From Neolewinella persica DSM 23188 (GTDB lineage: Bacteria > Bacteroidota > Bacteroidia > Chitinophagales > Saprospiraceae), in assembly GCF_000373105.1 (NCBI RefSeq), contig NZ_KB890418.1, positions 72,206-136,205 of the forward strand: 64,000 nt of DNA, read 5' to 3'. Each line of letters opens with the position of its first letter. Within the stretch, counting starts at the first letter, position 1. Shown here one piece after another: positions 49,213 through 56,588 of this stretch. The translations under genes were made by a program, and so were the position numbers. Under the pieces are notes generated by a model. That model was given only the letters and a program-made list of their open reading frames with translations, did no database searches and was not told the DNA's origin.

Positions 49213-50568
49213 TTACTTCGCCTCTTCCTGCTTTGCCTTTTTCAGTTCTTCCTGAACGCGCTGTCCTTCAATGATCTGCGCCTCAGTATCCTGAGCAGGT
49301 TCGCCGATCTCGTTGAGTTGGGCTAGGAAAGCATCCCGTTGGGCAAAAAAGCCGGGGAGCATCTCGTCGTCCATTTTCTTGGCCGGTGGGAATTTAAACT
49401 TGGTGTGGTCAACTTGTTTGCCGTCTTTCCAGAAGCGGAAGCAAACGTGAGGCCCGGTGGCCAGGCCGGTAGAACCAACGTAGCCAATCGTTTCTCCCTG
49501 CTTTACCCGGCTGCCCACTTTATGCCCTGAGGCGAACTTCTGCATGTGGAGATACTGCGTCGTCAACTGTTTGTTATGACGGACCTTAACGAAGTTTCCG
49601 TTACCTCCACGACGTCCGCGTTCGATGATCACACCGTCAGCAACGGATAGGATAGGCGTGCCGTAAGGCGCGGCATAATCCGTGCCGTAGTGTGGGCGGG
49701 TCCGTTTGAGGATCGGATGAAAACGACGTAAATTATACGAGCTGCTGACCCGGCTAAACTGGACCGGAGACTTCAGGAAGGTAGATTTCATCGGTTCGCC
49801 ATTGAGGCCGAGGAATCCAGCATAAGAAGAATCGGGCGTTTCGTACCAAAAGGCGTAGATGTCTTCCCCGCCAGTGCTGTACCGTGCAGCGAGTACTTTG
49901 CCAATGGCTTCGTCTTTACCAACTTTTTGCTTTTCGAATACCAGCTGGAAACGATCCTGTGGTTGCATGTGGTAAAAATCTACCGACCACTGCAGGGCAC
50001 TTTCCATGCCGGCGGTGAGGGCAACGGTGTGGCCCGTGCCATCCAACGCATCTGAGACATTGGATTCGATTACGCCGGAAGCAAAGTCCAACTCCATCAC
50101 CATAGGGAGGTCGGCTTTAAGATCGAGTTCATTGCCCTGAAGGTCTAATCTGACGTAGTTGAACATACTTGGCTGGTAGACCAGGAAGTCAGCACCTTCA
50201 GTGTCAGGGTCGTCCAGTACACTATAGGTACGCCCGGCCCGGAGGCCACGAACGTCGAACATTCCATTGAAGCGAGTTGAAGCGTCAAAGCTTTCCTGGT
50301 TGCCCAGACCCTGAGCGGTGAGTATGTCAGACAGTGTCTGACCATTACGGATCGTATCAACCCGATACTCCACGGTGTCGAGAGCAAGGCCGTATTTAAC
50401 GGTTGGCTCTACCAATGGGAAGGCAGAGGGACTTAATTGAGGTGCCGGTGGAGGTGGTGCCAAGCCAACAAGGGAGTAGACAATGGCGCCACAAACAAGT
50501 AGGCAAAGCGCAGAAACTAAAACAACCCGGGGAAGGCGCAGTTTCCGCTTTCGATGCGATGATTTCAC
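49213..50568 (-). CDS. Membrane-anchored M23 family metallopeptidase
   Basis: 451 aa from the GTG at 50568. A basic N-terminus (KSSHRKRKLRLPR) and one membrane helix (VVLVSALCLLVCGAIVYSLV) are followed by a ~200-residue region with a LysM/OapA-like part (VEYRVDTIRNGQTLSDILTA, in the frame as EYRVDTIRNGQTLSDIL). The C-terminal peptidase has HPILKRTRPHYGTDYAAPYG (His-x3-Asp zinc site), VKVRHNKQLTTQYLHM and TGLATGPHVCFRFW. The last zinc-site His of H-x-H is Cys here (HVC). The enzyme probably cuts peptidoglycan cross-links. The frame extends to 50751, but a -7 box at 50648-50655 lies inside it and no in-frame ATG follows, so the GTG is preferred. Confidence 0.87.
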   Translation of the reverse strand: MKSSHRKRKLRLPRVVLVSALCLLVCGAIVYSLVGLAPPPPAPQLSPSAFPLVEPTVKYGLALDTVEYRVDTIRNGQTLSDILTAQGLGNQESFDASTRFNGMFDVRGLRAGRTYSVLDDPDTEGADFLVYQPSMFNYVRLDLQGNELDLKADLPMVMELDFASGVIESNVSDALDGTGHTVALTAGMESALQWSVDFYHMQPQDRFQLVFEKQKVGKDEAIGKVLAARYSTGGEDIYAFWYETPDSSYAGFLGLNGEPMKSTFLKSPVQFSRVSSSYNLRRFHPILKRTRPHYGTDYAAPYGTPILSVADGVIIERGRRGGNGNFVKVRHNKQLTTQYLHMQKFASGHKVGSRVKQGETIGYVGSTGLATGPHVCFRFWKDGKQVDHTKFKFPPAKKMDDEMLPGFFAQRDAFLAQLNEIGEPAQDTEAQIIEGQRVQEELKKAKQEEAK

Positions 50569-50907
50569 GTTTGATGTTATTTCGTCGTAACCAACGGGAA
50601 CAGCCCGTTGATTATTAAGCTCTTTTTTCGAACCAAAAGTTCGACGGCAAATATAGGCAAAGCTGTAATACTTTAGGTGTGAGGGAACGTTAATGTGTTT
50701 TTTTTGAGCAGAACGTACTAACCTGCAATCAATAATTCTTCTGAGCGACACCCATTATTAGGCATCGATCATGAACGTTTTACCTTCAGGCAACAGGGAC
50801 GGAGGCACCGCCTGACGGACGTACACGGACACGTGGTGAAGGATATTTTAGTCTGATTACACATTAGTGGCTGCGTGCATTCTATCTTCGCGCCAAAGTT
50901 AATAAGC
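50569..50907. other. Divergent intergenic region
   Basis: Holds the peptidase promoter box (50648-50655, minus) and a weak plus-strand box TATCTTCG (50883-50890) ahead of the small membrane protein. No gene seen. Confidence 0.5.
50648..50655 (-). promoter_or_regulatory. -7 box (TATATTTG) for the M23 peptidase gene
   Basis: Exact TAnnTTTG on the minus strand; predicted start near 50640 and a leader of about 70 nt to the GTG at 50568. Confidence 0.45.
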
Positions 50908-51090
50908 ATGAAAAGCAAGCAAATTCTCGGTATTCTCTTTACGGTCGTTGGCGCTATCGGCCTGGCCGTTGGCGTTATGTCCATCTTCAATAAGGGGTTA
51001 GCTTTCGGACAGAATCCTTGGGGAGTGGCCATCATTGGTGGCATCTTCTTCCTTACGGGAATGGGGTTGATGCGAACGGTTAGTCAGTAG
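50908..51090 (+). CDS. Small two-helix membrane protein
   Basis: 60 aa from the ATG at 50908 (KSKQILGILFTVVGAIGLAV ... NPWGVAIIGGIFFLTGMGLM). Two membrane helices are joined by a short loop, ending in RTVSQ. Small proteins of this design (ILGI--VGAI-L-VGV ... G-I-GGIFF--GMGLM) are common in Bacteroidota, with no known function. The frame extends upstream to 50875, but the ATG at 50908 begins with a basic residue right before the helix. Confidence 0.7.
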   Translation: MKSKQILGILFTVVGAIGLAVGVMSIFNKGLAFGQNPWGVAIIGGIFFLTGMGLMRTVSQ

Positions 51091-51130
51091 TAGTCTTACA
51101 TTTTTCAAGGGTTAAACCGAATTGGTTAGT

Positions 51131-52243
51131 TTATCCCTTACTTGGCGATGGTTCCACCCACCAATGTTCCTGGCAGTCTGTAGTATTACCAATTTCAAAA
51201 CGCTGGCCTACCATTGGGCTGACCACACAGCCGGCTGCGTCTGCTTTCGTGATTCTTTCAGCGGGGTCAAACCAGGCGTGATTGCTTAGGCTAAAGGCTC
51301 CCCAATGAATGGGTAGTAAATTTTTACCGTCAAGTTCAGCATGTGCCTGCAGGGCTTCTTCTGGCTGCATGTGAACATTCTTCCATCGGTCGTGGTATTG
51401 CCCGCTGTCCAGCATGGTCAAGTCATAGCCTCCACCTAGTTTCCGATGAATCTCTTTGAAGTGCCGGCCGTAACCGCTGTCTCCTCCGAAATATAGCTTA
51501 TTAAGGTTGGTTTCGATGACAAAACCGGTCCATAATGACTTGTTACGAGTACTCGGAGACCGCCCACTGAAATGCCGGGCCGGTGTGGCCGTGAATCGAC
51601 AGCCCGCTAGCTCTACGCTTTGCCACCAGTCCACTTCGGTAATCTTGTCCTGGGGTATGCCCCAGGAGACGAGGTGCGCCCCTAAACCAAGTGGACAAAG
51701 GAATGCTTTGGTCCGATCCTTAATAGCCATGAGGGTATCGAAATCCAGGTGGTCGTAGTGATCGTGGGAGTAGACAATGAGGTCAATGGTCCCAAAATCT
51801 GCCAGCGGATTATAATCTTGGTAAGGAAAACGATGACCAAGGAAGGGGACAGGAGCTACCCATTCTCCTAGCATGGGGTCCAGTAATATCGTTTTTCCAC
51901 CGCTTTCCAGCCGGAGTGCAGAGTGACCATACCATGTCATAAAATCCTTGGAGGGGTCAAGCTGCAAAGCTGTATCGTTGAGGGCTACGGGTAATAGTGT
52001 TTCGGGCTGAGTATGCTTAGCCTGGATATAGCCGACCAAGTCTCCGAAAAGACTGCCGATGTCTTCCTGTAACCGCGTTTTATCCAGATTCCGGAAGGCG
52101 CCCATCTTCCAGGCTACGGAACCTTGCTCTTTAACGTATTTCATGGCACCTGCGCTCGCGCCAAATTGTGGGTCATTTCTGAGCTTACGGCCCAGGTAGG
52201 CGATGGGCAGTGCTGCAAGACCGACGAGCCAGTGTGGTTTCAT
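51131..52243 (-). CDS. Metallo-beta-lactamase-fold hydrolase, NAPE-PLD/UlaG-like
   Basis: 370 aa. N-terminal hydrophobic stretch (HWLVGLAALPIAYLGRKLR) may be a membrane anchor. The MBL core contains WYGHSALRLESGGKTILLDP, the zinc motif HDHYDHLD (H-x-H-x-D-H), TPARHFSGRS, YFGGDSGYG and LLPIHWGAFSLSNHAW. The order and the GRSP/DSGYG segments match the NAPE-phospholipase D-like group, whose bacterial members are thought to be lipid or amide hydrolases; the substrate is unknown. A copy of the 18-bp motif lies near the 5' end. Confidence 0.88.
   Translation of the reverse strand: MKPHWLVGLAALPIAYLGRKLRNDPQFGASAGAMKYVKEQGSVAWKMGAFRNLDKTRLQEDIGSLFGDLVGYIQAKHTQPETLLPVALNDTALQLDPSKDFMTWYGHSALRLESGGKTILLDPMLGEWVAPVPFLGHRFPYQDYNPLADFGTIDLIVYSHDHYDHLDFDTLMAIKDRTKAFLCPLGLGAHLVSWGIPQDKITEVDWWQSVELAGCRFTATPARHFSGRSPSTRNKSLWTGFVIETNLNKLYFGGDSGYGRHFKEIHRKLGGGYDLTMLDSGQYHDRWKNVHMQPEEALQAHAELDGKNLLPIHWGAFSLSNHAWFDPAERITKADAAGCVVSPMVGQRFEIGNTTDCQEHWWVEPSPSKG
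52145..52162 (+). repeat. Dispersed 18-bp motif, copy 14 (in MBL gene)
   Basis: GGCACCTGCGCTCGCGCC, one mismatch; on the minus-strand gene it encodes GASAGA. Confidence 0.8.
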
Positions 52244-52285
52244 GGGCAGAATCTCTTTAATTAACGGGATTAAGCAGTGATAAAA

Positions 52286-53332
52286 CTACAACCAGGCAAG
52301 CGAAGAAGGGCTGGGTACCTTCCGGAAGGTATGGTGATGAACCAACCCCCCTCGTGGATCTATCCTGAAAACGCCTACCGTTGAATCGTGTGTATTCGCC
52401 GTAAGTAACCACTGATCATTGGGAGACACAATCAGATCCCGGGGAGATTCTCCGCCACTTGGAAAGGTGTCTCTAACGACCAATTTCTTCCCCCGTTCGT
52501 CAACCCTTAATACCGTGACGACGCTGAACGTGCGATCGCTGGTATAAATCATCTTACCACTGCTTCCAAACCGGATGGCTGCACCGCTGGCCTCTTCGAT
52601 TACTCGTTCCGGCAGCGCATTGGCGGTGGTCGCCCGCAATGGTCTGTCTCCGCTAACGTCTATCAGATGGACCTGGCCCACATTTTCTCCATTAACGACC
52701 GCAAGATCTCCCTCAGGATGCAGCGCAATATGTCGTGGGCCGTGGCCCTCCTGAAAAGGAAGGTCTAGTTCCGGCCGGCCAGTCAATGTACCGTCCTCTG
52801 CCCGATCATATACTTTTAACAGGTCATTTCCGAGGTCGCATACCAAGACCCAATTCTTCTTAGGAACCAGGAGTGCGCAATGGGCGTGCGCCATTTTTCC
52901 CTCTTTGGAGGCTTCCAATGTAACGGTCTGCAATTCAGCACCCAGTCTGCCGTCTTCCTGCCGTTCGATCACGTGCAAGTGACCACTGCTGAAGCTGGAA
53001 ACCAATAGGGTGTTGCCAGCAAAGGCTAAGTGACAAGGATCTTCACTGGCCAAGGTGAAATCACTGATCAGTTCGAATTTTATTTTACCCCTGTTGTTCC
53101 TGCTGATCTTGTGCGCCGTTACTCCAGCGCTGCCATTACCGGCAACTTCCTGTACCGCATATACGATGCTGCGTTTACGATCAGTCAGTAGGTAGCTTGG
53201 GTCAAGGGCCGGGGTGAATCCCAGGAATTCGATCCGCCCGTCGGTTGGGAAGAAATCATAGGCCGATATACCCCGGGCTTTTCCTTTGGGCCCTTGGGGA
53301 ATATTGGTGGTATAGCCGCCAACTAGGAGCAT
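52286..53332 (-). CDS. Lactonase family protein (6-phosphogluconolactonase-like beta-propeller)
   Basis: 348 aa from the ATG at 53332 (LLVGGYTTNIPQGPKGKARG); a longer frame starts at 53371. Seven-bladed propeller signatures: GISAYDF, FTPALDPSYLLTD, HCALLVPKKNWVLVCDLGND, GHGPRHIALHPEGDLAVVNGE, SGAAIRFGSSGKMIYTSDR, FPSGGESPRDLIVSPNDQWL. Family members include cytosolic 6-phosphogluconolactonase (YbhE/Pgl) and muconate lactonising enzymes; several functional His/Arg positions (GHGPRH) are kept. The role as a lactonase in the pentose phosphate pathway is a plausible inference, not shown. Confidence 0.86.
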   Translation of the reverse strand: MLLVGGYTTNIPQGPKGKARGISAYDFFPTDGRIEFLGFTPALDPSYLLTDRKRSIVYAVQEVAGNGSAGVTAHKISRNNRGKIKFELISDFTLASEDPCHLAFAGNTLLVSSFSSGHLHVIERQEDGRLGAELQTVTLEASKEGKMAHAHCALLVPKKNWVLVCDLGNDLLKVYDRAEDGTLTGRPELDLPFQEGHGPRHIALHPEGDLAVVNGENVGQVHLIDVSGDRPLRATTANALPERVIEEASGAAIRFGSSGKMIYTSDRTFSVVTVLRVDERGKKLVVRDTFPSGGESPRDLIVSPNDQWLLTANTHDSTVGVFRIDPRGGLVHHHTFRKVPSPSSLAWL

Positions 53333-53421
53333 TTGCTTGAAGTTTAGATTTGAGGGGCAAAGATCGTTCACAAAAGATTAACAAGGTCGCTTTGCTCCTG
53401 TTGCGCGCGCGCTTCGCTCCT

Positions 53422-53465
53422 GTTGCAGGAGTTACAGGATTGGTTTATTTTGCAACACCTGCAAC
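53422..53465. repeat. gttgcag inverted-arm element, copy B
   Basis: GTTGCAGGAGTTACAG (53422-53437) and TTGCAACACCTGCAAC (53450-53465) form imperfect inverted arms, like 22958-23011. Confidence 0.6.
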
Positions 53466-53468
53466 ACC

Positions 53469-53583
53469 TGCAACACCTGCAACTGGGCGCGAAGCGTCCC
53501 TGCAACACCTGCAACTGGGCGCGAAGCGTCTCTGCAACACCTGCAACTGGGCGCGAAGCGTCCCTGCAACTGGGCGCGCAGCG
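53469..53583 (+). repeat. 32-bp tandem repeat array abutting the ATPase stop codon
   Basis: Three head-to-tail 32-bp units (53469-53500, 53501-53532, 53533-53564) reading TGCAACACCTGCAACTGGGC then GCGAAGCGTCCC, with one base change, plus a shortened fourth unit to 53583. An inverted, diverged piece of the unit lies at 53403-53425. Not CRISPR: there are no unique spacers. Confidence 0.85.
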
Positions 53584-53587
53584 CCCC

Positions 53588-55072
53588 TTATCCAAAGTCC
53601 AGGTCCTCACTGCCAAACATATCCGCCAGGACATCTCTGAAACTGAGGCTGTTTTGCATCGTCTCTTTGTTCAGTACGTCGGTTTCCGCAAGGCCCTGTA
53701 AGACCAACTCCATCAGCAGGTAGGTTTCCTCCTTGCCAAGCTTTCGGTCGTGCAAGTGGCCGGTGACGAATTTGCGCAGGCCGGCGACGCCGTCCAACGC
53801 CTTATGATAGTCGTCGTTGGAGGCATCATTGAGCAGTTCCACCACATTGCCTCCGCTGAAGAAGGCTCGGATGATGCCATAAGGGTCACTGTCTGAACGG
53901 CCACTGGCTTCGGCCTCTTCCGGGTTTGGAAAGAGTTCCAGGAAACTGGTTTTTATGCTTTGGCTGAGGAGCTTCATGGCTACCCCGTAAGCACCTTCCT
54001 GTTCTCCTTCGTAGACGAGTTCTACTTTACCGGTAATGGCAGGAACCACCCCCCAAAAGTCAGTAATGCGGGCATTCGTTTTCTTATCACCGGCGAGCAG
54101 CGCGCGGCGCTCCGCCGTAGAAATCAGGTTTTCCAGTGCGGTGATGCTCAGGCGGGCCGATACGCCGGATTTTTCGTCAATGTATTCGCTTTCCCGTGCC
54201 GCAAAGGCGAGTTGCTCCAACATGGTGTTAAGTAGGTCGTCTACGGCTACCATTTCCGACTGAGACTTCACCAGGTCCGCTTCTTGTTGCGTGATGGCCT
54301 TGGCGATCTCGATGGTCTTGGGGTAGTGGGTCAGGATCTGGCTCTGAATCCGGTCCTTAAGTGGTGTAATAATACTGCCCCGGTTGGTGTAGTCTTCGGG
54401 ATTAGCGGTGAAAAGGAACTGAATGTCAAGCGGCAGGCGCAGCTTGAAGCCCCGGATCTGAATGTCGCCTTCCTGCAGGATGTTGAAAAGGGAAACCTGA
54501 ATGCGGGCCTGGAGGTCAGGAAGTTCATTGATGACAAAAATTCCCCGGTGGGCGCGCGGGACCAGGCCGTAGTGGATCACCCGTTCGTCGGCATAGGTCA
54601 GCTTGAGGGTGGCGGCTTTGATGGGGTCCACGTCGCCAATGAGGTCAGCGACGGAGACATCGGGCGTCGCCAGTTTTTCGACGTACCGCTCATCACGGTG
54701 TACCCATTCAATGGGCGTTGCGTCTCCGTGCTGGGCAATGAGGTCTTCCGCGTAGCGGCTGATGGGTGCCAGCGGATCATCATTGAGTTCACTGCCAGCC
54801 ACTACCGGCATATATTCATCTAAGAGGTTTACCAGCAGGCGGGCAATTCTGGTCTTCGCCTGTCCGCGCAGGCCAAGTAACAGAATACTGTGCCGACTCA
54901 ATACGGCACGTTGAATATCGGGTAGTACCGAATCGTCGAAACCGATAATGCCGGGAAAGACTTCCTCTTTGGCCTTTAATTTTTTGATCAGGTTATCACG
55001 TAGTTCCTGCTTTACGGAGCGGGAAGTATAGCCAGTGGCGCGTAGTTCGCCGAGGGTTTTAGCTTGGGGCAT
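53588..55072 (-). CDS. AAA+ ATPase, magnesium-chelatase ChlI / MoxR-like
   Basis: 494 aa. P-loop GLRGQAKT (67-74), GDVDPIKAATLKLTYADE, Walker B-like FVINELPDLQARIQVSLFNILQE (with Asn-Glu in place of Asp-Glu), insert LQEGDIQIRGFKLRLPLD, sensor 1 FLFTANPEDYTNRG, then KDRIQSQI and the C-terminal lid GVSARLSITALENLISTAER. These ATPases usually work with a von Willebrand A partner (ChlD- or CoxE-like) to insert metals or remodel proteins. No such partner is adjacent: downstream is a repeat array, then the lactonase gene. Cytoplasmic. Specific role unknown. Confidence 0.88.
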   Translation of the reverse strand: MPQAKTLGELRATGYTSRSVKQELRDNLIKKLKAKEEVFPGIIGFDDSVLPDIQRAVLSRHSILLLGLRGQAKTRIARLLVNLLDEYMPVVAGSELNDDPLAPISRYAEDLIAQHGDATPIEWVHRDERYVEKLATPDVSVADLIGDVDPIKAATLKLTYADERVIHYGLVPRAHRGIFVINELPDLQARIQVSLFNILQEGDIQIRGFKLRLPLDIQFLFTANPEDYTNRGSIITPLKDRIQSQILTHYPKTIEIAKAITQQEADLVKSQSEMVAVDDLLNTMLEQLAFAARESEYIDEKSGVSARLSITALENLISTAERRALLAGDKKTNARITDFWGVVPAITGKVELVYEGEQEGAYGVAMKLLSQSIKTSFLELFPNPEEAEASGRSDSDPYGIIRAFFSGGNVVELLNDASNDDYHKALDGVAGLRKFVTGHLHDRKLGKEETYLLMELVLQGLAETDVLNKETMQNSLSFRDVLADMFGSEDLDFG

Positions 55073-55152
55073 AAGTCTTTTATTTTGGGGTTGCGGATGG
55101 TAAACGATGGAGGGCGTAGATAGTTCTTGCTTGGGTGAAAGCGGAAGGGGAG

Positions 55153-55170
55153 GGCGCGGCCGCCGGTGCC
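55153..55170 (-). repeat. Dispersed 18-bp motif, copy 15 (diverged)
   Basis: GGCACCGGCGGCCGCGCC on the minus strand, two mismatches; upstream of the ATPase gene. Confidence 0.55.
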
Positions 55171-55338
55171 GGGAAAGGATGGAGGAGCAATGGGTCAGGG
55201 CCGTGCGACCCGAATGGATGCTTCCTCAAAATTCGGGTGCCGGTTGTTCCTCCAGTTGTAAATGAAGCGTTTTTCTAACGCTGGCTGGGGTTAAAAGCGC
55301 CGAAATAAGACCGAAGGCTAAATCCCAGGCAAGCGCTT

Positions 55339-55346
55339 ACATTTGA
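55339..55346 (+). promoter_or_regulatory. -7 box (TACATTTG) for the small membrane protein and barrel genes
   Basis: Exact TAnnTTTG ending 11 nt before the ATG at 55358; predicted leader only ~6 nt. Confidence 0.45.
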
Positions 55347-55357
55347 GGTAAAAAAGT

Positions 55358-55630
55358 ATGCCAAAATTTAAGGAATTCATCGGTCAGGAAGTACTCAACC
55401 TGGCCATCGGTTACCTGGCTGGTTTGTTGGCTTCCAACCTGGTCACTACATTTTTCGTCAAACGGGGAATCGGCAACCTATGGGGCCTTACCTCCGGTCG
55501 TGATGCCCTCAAACGGGATACCTACGACTGGCTGTTGTTCATCAGTTCTTACGTGATCGGTCTCGCGGTCATGATCGGCGTGCAGTACGGGATGAGGCGG
55601 TTGCGCGGTCAAAAGACGGAAACGGTCTGA
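55358..55630 (+). CDS. Small two-helix membrane protein, unknown
   Basis: 90 aa. Two hydrophobic segments (LNLAIGYLAGLLASNLVTTF; WLLFISSYVIGLAVMIGVQY) separated by a basic loop (VKRGIGNLWGLTSGRDALKR), ending in RRLRGQKTE. No family recognised. The stop overlaps the possible start of the next gene (TGATG at 55628-55632), which suggests a two-gene unit. Confidence 0.72.
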   Translation: MPKFKEFIGQEVLNLAIGYLAGLLASNLVTTFFVKRGIGNLWGLTSGRDALKRDTYDWLLFISSYVIGLAVMIGVQYGMRRLRGQKTETV

Positions 55631-55692
55631 TGATCAATCCCATGCAGCGAATTTCACCTGGAAACGTTCCTACTTCTAAACCCTGTTTATTT

Positions 55693-56430
55693 ATGAAGTA
55701 CTGCTTTTTCTGCTTGTGCCTGCTATTGACGGCCGGCGAACTCTTTGCCCAGAGTAATCCTCCGGCCCGCGTGAGTAAGCGCTGGCTGGAGAGCCTGGAT
55801 TCGACCACCCAACGCGAAGTGCTGGAGGAAAGCCGCTTCGCGGCCGGCACAGATATGGAACGGGGGTTCGGCCTGCACCTTATGCCCTTCAGCTTTATCA
55901 ACGTGCTGCCCCGCCTGCGACTGGGCGCGCAGTTCAAAAGTAACCGGTTCAGTTACCTGCTGGACGTTGAGTATGGCTTTGATCGCTCTTCTGACTTACC
56001 AAATGACCTGGCTAAACGGGATTATAGCTTTTTTGGTCTTCGACCGGAAATACGGTACGATGTAGGTAGGAATTACCGGGATGTTTACGTCGGCTTAGAG
56101 TTGCCGGTGACCTTCATGGAGCGTAATATTCAGGGCAGGTTCACTACGCTGGAAGGAGACCGGTTATCCGTTGATGTTGCCCGACAAGACCGTTTCCGCC
56201 TATCGGCTATCGGCAAAGTTGGTATTCAGCGTCTTATTGGCCGTCACCTTTTCATTGATGTATACACGGGGCTGGGTGTTTTTTTAAGGGACGTGAAATA
56301 CACCGACCGGGTAGGCGTACGAGAAGACATTGACGATTTTGAAGAATGGGGATTCTTCGGCCCGGTGCAGGAAGGCAGGCGGTGGTTGCCGGAGATGGCA
56401 CTGGGGTGTCGGGTCGGATGGTGGTTTTGA
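55693..56430 (+). CDS. Outer-membrane beta-barrel protein
   Basis: 245 aa from the ATG at 55693, giving a classic signal peptide (KYCFFCLCLLLTAGELFAQ). The frame also runs from an ATG at 55630 that overlaps the stop of the preceding gene, so a longer, coupled start is possible. The mature part alternates strands: FGLHLMPFSFINVLPRLRLG, FSYLLDVEYGF, YRDVYVGLELPVTFMER, LFIDVYTGLGVFLRDVKY, MALGCRVGWWF with terminal aromatic. Typical of DUF3575/porin-like barrels. Function unknown. Confidence 0.75.
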   Translation: MKYCFFCLCLLLTAGELFAQSNPPARVSKRWLESLDSTTQREVLEESRFAAGTDMERGFGLHLMPFSFINVLPRLRLGAQFKSNRFSYLLDVEYGFDRSSDLPNDLAKRDYSFFGLRPEIRYDVGRNYRDVYVGLELPVTFMERNIQGRFTTLEGDRLSVDVARQDRFRLSAIGKVGIQRLIGRHLFIDVYTGLGVFLRDVKYTDRVGVREDIDDFEEWGFFGPVQEGRRWLPEMALGCRVGWWF

Positions 56431-56588
56431 AAGGGGGAATTATTGAGGTCTTGAGGAGAACCAGGCAGAAGTATAATTTTAGAGTCGGAGCTATTTAGAA
56501 AAATTTCTAATAAAGGAAGAAGCGCAACAAAAACTGCCTGTTTTTCTTAGACGGTTAATTCTTCGAAGCCCCCTTAAAGTCAAACTCA

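Noticed and set aside
53403-53583. Repeat cluster resembling a CRISPR array
   Set aside because: Units are directly adjacent with no unique spacers, and no cas gene is present in the window.
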